This document shows positions 30,386 through 42,299 of a stretch of DNA of 64,000 nucleotides, one piece after another. The notes beneath the pieces are model-generated. The model was not told the origin of the DNA, did not search any database, and worked only from the letters and a program-made list of their open reading frames with translations. This DNA comes from Pseudogymnoascus destructans (taxonomy: Eukaryota > Ascomycota > Leotiomycetes > Thelebolales > Thelebolaceae), in NCBI RefSeq assembly GCF_001641265.1, contig NW_020167531.1:1054001-1118000 (forward strand), in the 5' to 3' direction. A program made the translations under genes and the position numbers. Numbering within the stretch: position 1 is the stretch's first letter; every line of letters begins with the position of its first letter.

Positions 30386-31117
30386 ACGGATGCGCGGGGA
30401 TACAAGTCTAAGTCTAAGTTACGTGGTATTTGGAGATGGTATAGGGATTGTCCCACCTGTGAATGTGAAGGGTGATATGTGTAAAGGCTGATATGTATCC
30501 CTTACAGCTATCCGACAGGCGATGAGGCCATTATTGTCACGATCCTCTCACATACACCGTGGCACAGCTGCTACTATAATTGCTTCATCAGATATAAACA
30601 CATCCACGCATAAACACATCCTTCTCCCTTCTTCCCTCCTCTCCACCCTGGCCCCCATATAGAGTAAGAAAACTCTATATCCTTTACTTCCTTCTACTCT
30701 CTACAAGATTCACAAAATACGAACCCCAACTAGCCTTGCCTGCCACAAGTACCAGAAAACCGCGGCCACCCGCCACCCCCCCAAGCCAAAAACTCAAACC
30801 AAAACCACCCTCGCCATCGCCATCGCCAGCCCACCCACTGCCAAGCCCCACTCCCATCCACAATCCCCACTGAAACTGCTTCAACTGAAACCTCTCTCCT
30901 ACAACAATTTTCACCTCCAGACCACCGACAACACCCGTCTTCATCGCTCGTACGCCCTACCACCACCGCGACGACGACGACAATATATCAATTCACAATC
31001 GCATCACCAACAAGATACCCCGTCGACGACCTACACCAGCAAAGCCTGATCTGCGCCTTCGCTTCAATCCACTTCAACCAGCCTACCCGCCACAACACAT
31101 CACCCATCACAGCCTAA
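30386..31117. other. Intergenic / promoter of RING gene
   Basis: No gene seen. The last few hundred bases are pyrimidine-rich, typical of a fungal promoter and 5' UTR. Confidence 0.5.
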
Positions 31118-31190
31118 CCGACGACCACCACCACCACAACCACCACCACAACCACCACCACAACCACCACCATAACCACAACCACAAACA
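31118..31190. repeat. CCACCACAA-type repeat in the 5' leader of the RING gene
   Basis: A 9-base unit (ACCACCACA) repeated about seven times with drift, ending about 65 bases before the start codon at 31257. Confidence 0.8.
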
Positions 31191-31256
31191 ACACTGCCCG
31201 CCCCTCCCGTCCCCGCGTCTGGCACATGCGTCGCACCGCGCCCGACCGCCGCGACA

Positions 31257-32653
31257 ATGGCCGTTGATGCCTCCCACCTGCACGCCGTCCTGCGCGACAC
31301 AGTCGGTCTCCTTGTCCGCGCCGCTGTCCCGCCCACAGCCGCTGACGGCGGCGCTGCCACCTCTACCACCTCCGCCGCTGCAGATACAGCAACCACGCCG
31401 CCGTCGCAGGATAAGGGGGGTAGCTCGCAGTCGCCGCTGCTGTTCTTTGTGGCTCTCGGCTTCGGCGTTGTGTTCACGAATCTCTGGTACGCTTCTTTGT
31501 CCATATTAGCCGCTTGACGGCGTGGAACGGTGTGTGATTGCTAACGCACTACAGGATCATTGTAGGAGTGAAATACTGCTTCCGCTATAACGCACGCAAC
31601 CGTGCCCTCGCGCGCGGCGAAATCATCGACCCCATCTCCATGGAGCGGGTCCACCCTCGCCCGCACCGCCGTCGCCGCGAGAAGAAACTCATGACCGTAG
31701 ACGAGGTCAATGAGCGCTTCCCACGGATGAAGTACTCGGATTGGGCAGCTGCACGTGCGCACGAGGGACTCCCAACAGCTGGGGGTGTCTCAGCACCAGC
31801 CGGGGGTAGACCAGCCACATTACGGGATGAAGAGGGCGTCCAACCCACCTCCCCAACGTCGACGAAACACTTCGACACCGCACCGGAGGTAGGAGAAGTG
31901 CCCTCAACACCCACCACCACCACCATACCCCCTTCCGCACCCGCACCCGCACCCCGTCTCAGCACCGACACAACCGAGAAACCCACCACCGCCGACACAA
32001 CCGCCGACACCACCACCCACCTCGTCGCCGACTCGGCCCACCTCGCAGCCCTCACCTCCACCGCCACAAACGCAACGCACTACGACCCCAAACACCCCTC
32101 TGACGACTCCGACGACGAGGACCTACACGTCCTCCCCCCCGCCCTTCTCGACCACCCCGGGGATAGCTGCGCGATCTGCATCGACGTCCTCGAACCAACC
32201 GACGACGTCCGCGGTCTCACATGCGGTCATGCCTTCCACGCCTCGTGTCTCGACCCCTGGTTAACCAGCCGCCGCGCCTGCTGCCCGCTGTGTAAGGCGG
32301 ATTACTATATCCCCAAACCGCGTACCGAGGGCGAAGAAGCCGAGACTCGCGAACGCGAACGCGAACACAGACGCCGCGAGCGCGCTGAGGGGAGGGGGGT
32401 TAATCTCCCACACCAGCCTGGGAGCGCTTGGGTGGATGGACGGGTACGGGGACGATTCTTCCTTCCAGCACGGTTTGGGGATTCGGGAGGGAGAGGGTGG
32501 CCGGGGTCTAGGCCGGGGGGGGAGGGAGAGAGTGCGTTGGCGGCGGTGGGGGGACGGAGTGGGGGGAGGACGGGAAGGTTTTTCCCGTGGCATAGGAGTG
32601 CGGGGGCGAGTGGGACGACGCCGGCGCAGTTGGAGGCGCAGATTAGGAGGTAA
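31257..32653 (+). CDS. RING-H2 finger membrane protein, probable E3 ubiquitin ligase
   Basis: Two exons, 31257-31486 and 31555-32653 (68-base intron GTACGC...CTACAG, splitting a Trp codon), 442 residues. One hydrophobic segment spans the splice site (LLFFVALGFGVVFTNLWIIV) after an Ala/Thr-rich N-terminus. A basic region follows (RPHRRRREKK), then MTVDEVNERFP and a Thr/Pro-rich acidic linker. The RING-H2 is at about residues 285-330: CAICIDVL, CGHAFHASC, LDPWLTSRRACCPLCK, all eight ligands present in C3H2C3 order. The tail is Arg/Glu- then Gly-rich. Such proteins ubiquitinate substrates at membranes; substrate not inferable. Confidence 0.87.
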
Positions 32654-33298
32654 GAGATGTGAGCCTCCCACCCATTTGTCGCGTTTAAACTGGATGGCCG
32701 GCTATCGAGGTTGAGCGGCTGAGGGGGACTCGAGGCGGATTGTGGGGTTACAGTCACTGTGGCGGGGAGAAGCGGTGGTAGTCTCTATGGCTGGGCGGGG
32801 TGATTTCATGCTCATCCGCTCGATACTCCAACCATTCCACACACACCACCAACAGTCACCACTCCCACCTCGCCCACCACACATCACCACACCTTTCCTT
32901 CCATCACACACCCACCACCCATACACTCACACCTTAATTCAACTTTCCACTCGCAACTCCAAACACTATCAAATTGGGAGGCACAGGTACATAATACCCG
33001 GCTCAAAAGCGGAGCCGGTTCAGTTTGGGTTGGGGATTATTCATCCGGGGGGGGGATTAGAAACGGCGTTTTCTAGGCGTTTCGTTTGGGATTTTTCTTT
33101 TGTCTTCTGGGAAGGCGGGTGGTTGGTTGGTTATATGGACGGAAATGGGGAGCTGGGGGCTGGTGGAATCGGTCGAGATGATCTGGGATGTGGATCGGAG
33201 GCTATAACGTAGGTCATGGCGTAAGTCGTCTAATGGCGTAAATCGCGTAGTTCACCCCACCACCACCACTCAGGCCGGGAAACAATGAATTTATTAGC
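32654..33298. other. Intergenic, no gene supported
   Basis: Downstream of the RING gene; short low-complexity frames only. Two GGCGTAA(G/A)TCG-like motifs lie near 33220-33245, close to the edge of the transposase relic. Confidence 0.5.
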
Positions 33299-34224
33299 TT
33301 AGTACTCGACTATAATGTAGTCTAATTCCTCCTCTAGGTCATCTCCGACATTTCCCTCTTCAATTGGTTCAGTTAGAGCACGGTTTGCGCCCGTAGCTCT
33401 AACTTTTGTTACTTTCTGTCGGGTGGCTTCCTCGGCCTCTAGAACTTGCGCACGTAATTCCTCTGTAGAATTGTGGTACTGACCCTTTAAAATTGCGCGT
33501 TTACTCTTGTTCTGTGTCCTCCGTGTTTGAATTATCGATCGTAGATTCTCAGCTTCACGCTGTTGTAGGAAATTGCGTGTGTTGAGTCGCTCCGTGGCAT
33601 CAGCCAGGTTGCGTATATATTTTGTTGTTGGCATGTCTAAGGCTGTACGAAGGTCTAACGCTGTCAGTATTCGCCTTTCGCAATGTAGCGAAATCAGGTG
33701 GGCTACTGTTCTGAAAGACGGTATCAAAAATATCATGTTGTGTTGGTGCTTTTGGTTGGTTAACTGCTGTCGTCACATCAGATGTCGGAACCGTAACCTC
33801 TCGTATTATACGCTGCGGTTGCAGTGGCTGTAATCCTACGCCTCTCCAAGCTGAAGTAATATTATGAACCGAAAAAGCTTCTACTCTTGCTTTTATGTAT
33901 GCGCTTAACCACTCCGCTTTCTGTATGCACGTAAGCTGCGCTTCATTAAGTAGGGAGAGTGCAGTTGTGAGGCGTTTTTTCAATGGTCCAAAGACCGCAA
34001 CATCAAGCGGCTGCAACACATGCGAAGTGTGCAGTAATGCGTGCCTTGTCTTTCTTCAATCCGGGCCTTCCTTGTGATGAGACTCCCCTTGACGGTGTCA
34101 TCCTCCAGTAAAGCCCTGTTTCATCCATGTTATATATATCTTCCTCTTTGAAATCTCCTGCTAGCGTTTGAATTGCCTTCATCTTGTCGAATCGCGATTT
34201 GTATGAGGAATTAATTTGAGCCAA
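33299..34224 (-). pseudogene. Pogo transposase deletion derivative
   Basis: The minus-strand 5' piece (34224-34003) carries YKSRFDKMKAIQTLAGDF and EEDIYNMDETGLYWRM (first catalytic Asp). It runs on to ARITAHFA and there jumps directly to HVLQPLDVAVFGPLKKRL (third catalytic Asp, 34019-33600). The domain holding the second catalytic Asp is missing. The C-terminal region (33736-33299) has LRTALDMPTTKYIRNLADA and a Lys/Arg/Glu coiled-coil-like end with an acidic tail. It cannot be active. A related but different copy is at 44836-45603. Confidence 0.82.
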
Positions 34225-34435
34225 AGAAAAGTACCGAGTTACTCGTAGTAGTCTCCTGGACCCGAGCTCGCTTATTCGACACCAATTTCGCCAACGGACG
34301 ACGCTTCGGAGCGAGCAAGGCCCGCTCGAAGTTAATTATCATCACTTTATTAGTCTCGGGATTAAGCAACATATTCCGATGGACCACGCCTTCCCGATGC
34401 ATTAGATCAGTAGGGTGACGCCAAGGGTATGTCAT
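34225..34435 (-). pseudogene. Kinase-like C-terminal fragment
   Basis: HREGVVHRNMLLNPETNKVM and IINFERALLAPKRRPLAKLV resemble the end of a fungal atypical protein kinase: a catalytic-loop-like VHRNxLLN (Asp of HRD replaced by Asn) and a DFE-like motif reading NFE. It is fused at its 3' end to transposase sequence. Both altered catalytic motifs fit a decayed copy. Confidence 0.6.
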
Positions 34436-34446
34436 TTTTGGTTGAT

Positions 34447-34506
34447 GAAAGGCAGATTAAGGACGGGCAGGTTGAAGAAGGGCAGGTTGAGGACGGGCAG
34501 GTTGAG
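34447..34506. repeat. 15-bp tandem repeat (GGGCAGGTTGAGGAC)
   Basis: Four units of 15 bases with minor changes, in frame as LNLPV/LNLPF on the minus strand. It sits between the two kinase-like pieces. Confidence 0.85.
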
Positions 34507-34613
34507 TGAGCTTGAGAAAGCCGCGCGTGCAGCACGCTCGTTCACAGCTTGTACAAAACGTACGATTCGACAGCTACATTCCACGACACTTGAATAAAGC
34601 AGAAGTCTGAAAA

Positions 34614-35474
34614 CTAGAAGATAAATGATGAGGCGAGTAATATTAGAAGTAAAGCTGAACTTTCTGTACTCTCCCCTCTCTCTTCATCTGAAGCCGACTC
34701 GTACGATCTCTTGCGAGCGGTATGTATATATGCCAGGTCAAAATCGATGGCCATTACCCCCTTAACTTCCTCGTTCCAGACAAGATTTGTATCTCGCACG
34801 TCGCCGTTACAAATACCGGCAGAATTCAGCTTTCCAACCGTCCTATCAACCTCATCATCTATATCTATGCCATCTGGTATGTAGGCTTCGAGGGTCGTTC
34901 CTGCCCATGACATCAGCATCATATGCTTAATAAATGCCAGGGACTGAAGCGGGTACGAGACGACAAGGTCAATATTACCAAGGTGGACAGGTATAAAGAC
35001 GCCCTGTAGATTCTTGCAATGGGAATAGATACAGGCTTCTCTTACGAGCGCGTCTGCATACACAGCCTGAACTCCCTTCGCAACCAAGGTGTACCCATAC
35101 TCCGGTATGGTGATCTTGAATAAAACACCCGTGTGGCTGAACATACCATACTTGTCCAGACATTCACAGCCGCAATCGAGATTCTCAGCGATCTGGGACC
35201 GGAAGAGAGAGCATAGTTGAATATTAGAGATGGGGTGGTACAACCCACACCCTCGTCGAACATGGAGAGGTGTGTTGGGGCAATTTGGGTCGAGAGTGCC
35301 ATTGCGGCTGAGCCCGAGCAGACAGGCCTGGGTACAATAGGGTAGAGCACGCAGGGAGGTGCGAGTGCTTTGTTGTTGGCTGCTAGTCTGTGACCCGCCG
35401 TCCTTGGATGCGGAGTGCGGCCCGTTGCCCTTGGGCGGCGACCATTCTCTGGTAGGGATATTGCTAACATTCAT
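34614..35474 (-). CDS. Atypical kinase-like protein, possibly decayed
   Basis: One frame of 286 codons from ATG 35474. The N-terminal part has LPYCTQACLLGLSRNGTLDP and NCPNTPLH, a Cys motif typical of a large Pezizomycotina family of kinase-like proteins. It continues with GVLFKITIPEYGYTLVAKGV (Lys in a nucleotide-binding-like strand) and GVFIPVHLGNIDL. Near the C-terminus ICNGDVRDTNLVWNEEVKGV and MAIDFDLA stand where a kinase has HxD..N and DFG-like motifs; here Asn-Gly-Asp and Asp-Phe-Asp. The end (SALLLILLASSFIF) looks truncated. The family expands near fungal repeats; activity and substrate unknown. It starts directly against the truncated patatin gene. Confidence 0.62.
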   Translation of the reverse strand: MNVSNIPTREWSPPKGNGPHSASKDGGSQTSSQQQSTRTSLRALPYCTQACLLGLSRNGTLDPNCPNTPLHVRRGCGLYHPISNIQLCSLFRSQIAENLDCGCECLDKYGMFSHTGVLFKITIPEYGYTLVAKGVQAVYADALVREACIYSHCKNLQGVFIPVHLGNIDLVVSYPLQSLAFIKHMMLMSWAGTTLEAYIPDGIDIDDEVDRTVGKLNSAGICNGDVRDTNLVWNEEVKGVMAIDFDLAYIHTARKRSYESASDEERGESTESSALLLILLASSFIF

Positions 35475-36668
35475 AGTCGGAGTGACAGCTTGGGGGCTCT
35501 CTGGCGAGGGTTGGTCGGTCCAAGAGTGTGATAATCAGTATGAGATGCTTGCAGAGGTAGCATTCCGAGACGGACTTCCTTTTCAACTACGCCCGATAGC
35601 TAAAGGTTTGGTCCAGACGACCCGACATATCATACTCTCATGCGCCACCGGCAGCCACTATAGCTCCTCGGGAATTAACAAAGCTGTTTGTTCTTCATTT
35701 GGAGAAGATAAGCTCTTACTTGGCAATGCAACAAGTACTAAAATCGCAATTACGGCTACAACCACAGATAAATCCTCTACTGTGATCTTTTCAAATTATA
35801 ACGGTCCTCAAAGACCCGTGGGCTGCGGTGCGTGGAATATTCCCTCTTATACCTCTAGGATGCTGATTGAAAAAGGCTATATGACCCCGAGCGGGGAAGT
35901 CGGACGAGAGATGAAAGTCTGGGAGGCGTAGGTCACCCATTCCATTACCAACTACACCTCTTACTGAACCTCACTAGTGCCCGAGCGACTTCAGCCGCTT
36001 CTCCGTGAGTCTAATCTCAAGTGAAAAGCGCACCAGCTAATGCGTTTGATAGATACTTTAAGCCATATAAGGGCTACCATGATGGTGGCCTTGGGGGTCA
36101 TAACAATCCAGTCAACCTCGCTCTCTGGGAACAAGATCTGTTATGGGATCGCAAAGGGAAGCAGCCAGATTTCGTGCTCTCCCTTGGGACTGGTTCGACT
36201 ATCGAAAGTATTGATGGCAGCGACACGCAAGGCAATAAAAATGCCTCATGGATCTCTCAGTTGTTCTTACCACGCCTGGTAAGGTCATTCATGAAGCTGT
36301 TGGACGGCCAGAAGACTTGGTTAGAGCTCTTTAATAGTGTTCCTCAAGAACACCGGTCTCGCTATCACCGCTTCACACTCGGGTTTCACGGCCCAGAGCC
36401 AAAGCTGGACGACGTTAGCTGCATGCAAGGCTTGAGGGAGAGAGTAGATACTGACGCTCCGCTACTGAGGACTGAAATTCGTCGCTGCACTGATAACATG
36501 CTGGCATCACTCTTCTACCTCGAGCTTGATTGCCTGCCGTTGTCTTCCGGATACAACTTTCTGTGTAAAGCTCGAATATTGTGCCGGTGGGACCCGGGTT
36601 CTAGGGGGGTGCACGCTTTGCTATCAATGCACGGTCTATTATTTGAACAGGGGGGAAGATCACAGTGA
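35475..36668 (+). pseudogene. Patatin-like phospholipase, 5'-truncated and broken
   Basis: Reads as the second half of a fungal patatin: WSVQECDNQYEMLAEVAFRD, GLPFQLRPIAKGLVQT, then KIAITATTTDKSSTVIFSNY. A ~50-base GT-AG intron (about 35929-35980) joins WEA to ARATSAAS. The catalytic Asp motif is GYHDGGLGGHNNPVNLALWE at ~36080, followed by PDFVLSLGTG. The GxSxG nucleophile half is missing because the gene is cut at 35475 by the divergent kinase-like gene. In-frame TGA and TAA occur between SAAS and KSAPANAF (~36006-36015) unless an unusually short intron removes them. In fungi such patatins often form part of NLR-type proteins; that cannot be shown here. Confidence 0.75.
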
Positions 36669-37005
36669 CCGTCGCTAAGAAATCAGACGTTGGCAGGCTT
36701 TGGATGCGTACATCACCATAGACTTCTCTGAGCACTGTATATCTGCAAAGTCAACTTACCACGCGATATACCAGATATCAAGCACAGTCACTGAGTTGCA
36801 CTCTGACACTGTTGAAGAACCCTGCAAATTTCTTATGTTGTAAGCATGTCAGAAGAATTCTATAGTCATACAGAGTTCAACCACCGAATATCCGTACAAC
36901 GCACCCCATAAACTCCCCGTCCGTGGAAATAATGCATTCCTCAATTCCATATATACAATCTCCACCCTCCCAACTCCAATAATCCAACAAACATCTATTC
37001 CCTCC
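36669..37005. other. Convergent spacer, no gene seen
   Basis: Between the patatin relic and the kexin gene end; presumably 3' UTR on the right. Confidence 0.5.
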
Positions 37006-39583
37006 TCAACGCAGCCTTCTCCCCCCCCCATCATCCTCACTATCACTCTCGCTATCCCCCCCAATAACATGATGTTCCGCCTCCAACCCCCCCTGCCCCT
37101 CCCCCCCGCCACAACATCACAATACTCCCCCCCCTCCTCCTCCACATCGCTCAACCCCTCCTCATCACTCCCGGCAGCAAACGCATCATACAGCTCCCCC
37201 GCCCTCCTCTTCGGCCTCCCCCCCGTCAACCCCTCCGTCTCCTCATCATCGCGTATGAGGTCGAATTCATAGTTATCCCTCGCGCTGTTGCGGAGTCGCT
37301 TGCGACGCGCGAGGTAGAAGTAGATCGCTAGCCCGATGCAGAAGCCTACGATGAGGACCGTGGCGGCGTAGATCCAGATCGTCGTCTTTGGGCCGAAGCC
37401 GAAACTCGGCAGCCACCCAGGGAGCCACGAGGACGGGGCGGCGGTGGAGGAGGCGGCGAGGTCGCCGCTGGGGGCGGTGGGGGAGGGGGAGGGGGAGAGG
37501 GTTGAGGTGGGTTTTGGGGGACGGGGCGGTTGGGTTGGTCTGTTGTTAGGGGGGATGTGGTGGATGTTGGGATGGGGTTTAGGGAGGTGGTGGAGACGGT
37601 GCCGGAGATGGTGGAGGAGGGCTTGTCAAAGTTGTGGTCGTCGTCGTCGGCGGTGGGGAGGGGGAGGAGGGTTGCTTTGGAGGGGTCGATGGCTTCGCCC
37701 CAGAGCTTGATGTGGAAGTCTGTGAAGTTGCCCGAGAACTCGTTGACGGTTGTGTCGCGTAGGATAACTTTCCAGGTGCCGATGCCGGATTCGCCCCTGG
37801 GGTTGTGTTAGTGGAGGTGTGGTGGGGCATAAGGGGTGGGTACGTACCAGTGCACGACGCTCATGAATGTCCAGTCCGCATAGCCATTTGGGGAGTTGTC
37901 GTTCTTGCGGGTTGCGCTGAGGTGGCTGACTAGGTTGTCTGGGCTGATTAGGTCGAGGCTGAGGTCTCCACGTCTGCTGTGCTCAACATTCATCGTTACG
38001 GTCACATGCTCTAGACGCTCAAGGTTGGCTTCTTTGAGCATAGCGGCGGTGACCTCGTACGTGACGGCGAGGCCTTGGTCGCCTTGCGGGATTGGCTTGT
38101 TGACCTTGATCCAAGGGGAGTAGAGCCATGCTTGGGGCTTGAGTGACTTGAAGGTCTTTGCGGCTTCGACGATGGCCCACGAGTCGATCTTGCCATATCC
38201 GAATGTGTGGCTGAACTTCTTGCCGATGGTCGTGGTTTGCCAGTCGTCTGCGCTATCAATAGTGACGGCAGTCTGCATTGCAAGGGACTGCATATCTCTC
38301 CAAGTCAGATCAGGCCGGACCGACAATACCAGTGCGAAGATGCCGGCAGCTAAAGGCGCAGCCGCAGAGGTTCCTCCATGAGTTGTGGCGCAGTTGTTCG
38401 CGCCAACGTCGGTGGTGACAATCTGGTCGCCACCACCGCTGCTGTAGGTAACGACAAGCTGCGCTGAGCACTTTTCGGAATAGTAGGGATGATCGCCTCT
38501 GCGGTCAACTGCGCCAACAGTGATGCTGTAGATACTGTTTGTGTAGCCGTCGAAGTTGCAGTTGTCCTCTGACGCAGCGCCGTTTCCAGACGCGAAGACG
38601 TAGACAGAACCCAGCCCTCCTCGGCCCCTTTGTACAGCATTAAGCATAGCCCTTTTGATCAAAATACCCGGCGCATCCATTGATTTTCCGTCATCGGGAG
38701 GGCCCCATGAGCAGGAATAAATTTGGTTCTGTTGGTACGCGTAATTCAGGGCGATGGCCTCGTCGGCATCGGTGATGAGCTTCGAAAGAATCCTTATCCC
38801 GGCAATCTTGGAGTTATAGGCAACTCCGACACCACAGACGTTATTCTTGGCAGCCCCAATCTCTCCAGCGCAACGTGTGCCATGCCTGTCGTCGCTCAAC
38901 TTTGGCTTTGGCTCCAGACCGGGATCGTTGAAGTCGTAGGACCCTTCAGCAAAGTAGTTCTCCATCAGATCTTCGCTGTACATGTCCAGTCCATCGTCGA
39001 CGATAGCCACCGTAGCATTGTGACCCGTGATTCCTTGAATCCAAACGTCCGTGACGTTCACATCGTGTCCTAGCTGCTTGTTGTTGTATAAATGCCATTG
39101 ATCGTTGAATATCGGATCGTGAATTCCAAGGAGCCGTTTTACTTCAGCTTGCCTGGCCACACCGACCGGGTTCTCGACCTCAATTTCTCGTTCTGGGAAT
39201 GCGCCTGACGCCCTCTCCTTGATTATAGGAACTATCCCCCTCTTCTCCATGCGTGGCTTCAGCTTCTGCTTCAGCGCAAGCTTCACGCCATCTAACACAT
39301 CGGCCTCGCTCGCGCCTCGTCTCCGTAGCTTCCTCCTCGCCTTGATCGCATCTTGCACCCGGTCGTCCTCGTGTCTCGCTGCGGAGAAGATGTGGTGGTC
39401 TTCGAGCTCGCCCAGCTGGCCCTCGTGGGATAGGCCAAGGCGCTTTTCTATTTCTGCGGGCGCAGCGTCGGAGTCGATATGGAGGACATAGTAGTCGCTG
39501 GCTTCGTAATTTCGTGGCAGGAGGTTCGCGGCGCTGGTGAAGCATGTGAGCGCAAGAAGCCCCACAAGGGATAGGCCTCTCAT
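37006..39583 (-). CDS. kexB: Kexin-like proprotein convertase (KexB/Kex2)
   Basis: Starts at ATG 39583 with a signal peptide (MRGLSLVGLLALTCFTSA). Pro-region with dibasic sites, including RMEKR at residues 111-115. Subtilisin-type catalytic domain: Asp196 in VAIVDDGLD, His234 in DDRHGTRCAG, oxyanion Asn334 in FASGNG, Ser406 in THGGTSAAAP. The P-domain follows; the intron (about 37848-37793) interrupts it, joining VVHW to GESGIGTWKVIL. Then a Ser/Thr/Pro-rich stalk, a membrane segment (IWIYAATVLIVGFCIGLAIY) and an acidic cytosolic tail, stop at 37006-37008. This is the Golgi protease that cuts secretory precursors after Lys-Arg. The stalk, membrane and tail regions lie in different frames, with changes near G/C runs (~37480-37560 and ~37080-37095), so the 3' half needs confirming. 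Confidence 0.9.
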
Positions 39584-40291
39584 GGCGACTCAATCGGGGC
39601 GGAAGAGTCGAGCGGGGGGGCTGGAAACGGTCGGCACCTCCCCAGGTCAACTGTGTATGTGTATAAAGAGCGTGTCGGGTGTCCCATTGACGTCGGGAGT
39701 CGTGTCTTCGAGGCAGGTCGAGTGTTCGCAAGGGGGTCGTGTGAATGGAGGATTAATCGTTTCTGGGGCGGATTCCAAATTACAGTTGTAAGAATAAAAG
39801 AGGCAACCTAGTCGCCACGGTGGAAAAACATGTATAAGAATAATAAAAGCGAAGCCCTGTTACAGAATCATCTGATGAGAGAGGGTATAGAAGATAATTG
39901 AAGAGCGTGAGATATGGAGAAGCAGCAGTTGCAGTTGTAGTTGCCTTTTATTGATCAAAACGATCTGTCTCCTTGACTCCTTGACTCCTTGGGGAAAGTC
40001 AGTCTCGTTCTCCTTGGGGAAAGTAGTACGTAGCCCATACAAAAGTGCCGTCCGGAGTCGTACAATAGTGGTCATGTAGCCACTGAAGCCAAGAGTTGTC
40101 TCGGAGGGCAGATTGGCGCCTTACCTATTAAGATTAGGTCATTAAAAACGGAATAACTGACGCACCGGGCCTATATTAGGCTTACTTACTACAGTCAACT
40201 GTTATAAATACAACGATATCTAATTGATTGGCTATCATTTGTCGAAATTCGGGATTGGCTACGTTAGGTTATAGCCCCACTTCCTCCTTCT
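39584..40291. other. Upstream of kexin and edge of Helitron region
   Basis: The first ~250 bases are the likely kexin promoter. From about 40130 the sequence becomes repeat-like. No gene is supported. Confidence 0.45.
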
Positions 40292-40331
40292 ATAGGCTTA
40301 GCGCATAGAGTTTTCTCCGCGCTAAGCCTAT
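40292..40331. repeat. Perfect 13-bp hairpin
   Basis: ATAGGCTTAGCGC at 40292-40304 pairs perfectly with 40319-40331 across a 14-base loop. It lies in one of two diverged ~60-bp direct repeats (about 40275-40335 and 40520-40585, sharing AGCCCCACTTC and AGAGTTTTC), upstream of the Helitron-like start. Confidence 0.7.
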
Positions 40332-40783
40332 ATTTGTTTGGATTTCGTCCGTAATATGTTTACAGGTTTAAACACATGACCACTTACGGCAGGCAGAGTC
40401 ACAAACCGGCGCCTATGGCGCTGGTGCACAATACTTGTCAATAACATATTACATTATAGTGAACCCCTGCAGCTTTGATTCGCTACAAAATGGTGAAATC
40501 CGTGATGGTTAAAGTCTAGCCTAGCCCCACTTCTTCCCTCTCTAGGCAGGGGCCAGAGTTTTCATCTGCTGTCCCGCTAAGCTTACTAACTTACAGTCCG
40601 TACCTGTCATCCTTAAACCCTATCCATAACTTAGCTTCGTCCGTAGCCCTTATAGTATATTGTTAAACCTCTCTACGATAACCTGTTTATTTATGGTGTT
40701 AATATGAGTTCGTCCCCACCCATTTGGTGTTCCCACTGCCATGCGTACCAGGAGCCATCTCTCTTTCGGATGAATCGCCTTGC

Positions 40784-41258
40784 TGTTACGACGGAACAAG
40801 AAGGCTGGCCAACTACAGGACAGGAAGGAGGGAGGTCGCATGAGACCGGCCCTGGTACCTGGAGGGGCAGCGGGGAATAGTAGTTCCGAAAGTATCACGT
40901 GACGGACTCGCAGGATGATGAGAAGAGTCCTAAGAGTCCAGGACTCCGAGGACTCGAGTGAGTTCCCAGGAGTCCACTAGGCACGTGATGGACTCGCAGG
41001 ATGATGAGAAGAGTCCTAAGAGTCCAGGACTCCGAGGACTCGAGTGAGTTCCCAAGAGTCCACTAGGCACGACGCCACTATATAAGTAGATAGTATTTCC
41101 TTAGATAGGAGCTTCGTGCTCAACTCAATACAGTATTTGTTATATACTAGTAACGTGTTACTTGAAGCCTTTGTGTCTGATCCCCTGCCTCCTCTGATAA
41201 GTAAACCCTTACGCAAGAGAACCTCTGTGTCTTCTATCGTTTAGAAGTCAGCGTTACA
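40784..41258 (-). repeat. Solo LTR, 475-bp family, target duplication CTTGC
   Basis: 475 bp, TGTTACGACGG...CAGCGTTACA, flanked by CTTGC at 40779-40783 and 41259-41263. Reverse orientation relative to the copy at 5309. It splits the Helitron Cys-rich start. Confidence 0.93.
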
Positions 41259-41370
41259 CTTGCCCGCCAGTACGCAAACTGCTCCCTATGCTCTACCTCA
41301 CGCACGTATCGGCATAGCGTGCAGGCCCGTAATAGGGCATCGTCACCTAGGGTGACTACTTCTGTTATAT

Positions 41371-42299
41371 TGTCATACTGACATTCGTTGCACTCAGTTT
41401 GCTATCAAACTCAAGAGCAAACTTAGAAATCTCCTCCTCAAACCTACAAGTCACCATACATATCTTGGCTTATCACACCAACAACAGAAGCAATACTACT
41501 CAACGATTGCTGCAAACTCTTCTACTACATCTGTTTATGCTACATACATCACGGCATATCATTTGAACACTCATTAAACAAGTTATTAAGAAAATCTCCT
41601 CCTTAAGGGGGTGGGCCAATACTACCACATGGCATATCTCTACCAACTAGAGGCCTAGGAACATGAACGATAGCTCTAGAAGCTTCTACAACCCTCTATG
41701 ATTCATTACACGTCATCGCTCCTTAGTTACCCACAAGATTGGTTAAGTTATGACATAATTTATCTATAGGTACTCTGATCTTGGACCTCCTTTTCACTTC
41801 CTATAGGCTAGGAACCCAAGAGATGGTTCTATGGGATTCTCTTACATTTACTACATGATTAGCAAGCTAGTTTGGGTCGCACTTGATTTCTAATACATTT
41901 ACCAAGCCTGGTTAGTCATGGAAAGTCATGGAAAATGAGAGAACTACACTCCTTTGGCATAAATAGGATTGCCCTTTCCTTAAGAAAGGGCAAGCAGGCA
42001 ATACAGTAAATCGACTATCACATACTTCCCCGTCTTTTACAAAAGCATTAATCTTGTTACTCCTTGTTTCTGAAAAGTCAGTGAGGTGTTAACCTCTGAC
42101 TTACCCCTGAGTTCCCAGACTCAACATTTGTTGCAACTTGTCTGAACCACTTCACTACATCACACACCTGATTGCTGCATTGTGGAATAGTCTAAGCTAC
42201 GACCCTTTGGCTCTGTTTCCTAAGACAGTGTGTTGTCTTAGTAAAATCATCCCTTCCTTGGGTGGCTAGATTCTCACATCTGGTGCACCCACCATTACA
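41371..42299 (+). repeat. Solo LTR, 930-bp family, target duplication TATAT
   Basis: 929 bp, TGTCATACTG...CCATTACA, flanked by TATAT at 41366-41370 and 42300-42304. Confidence 0.93.
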
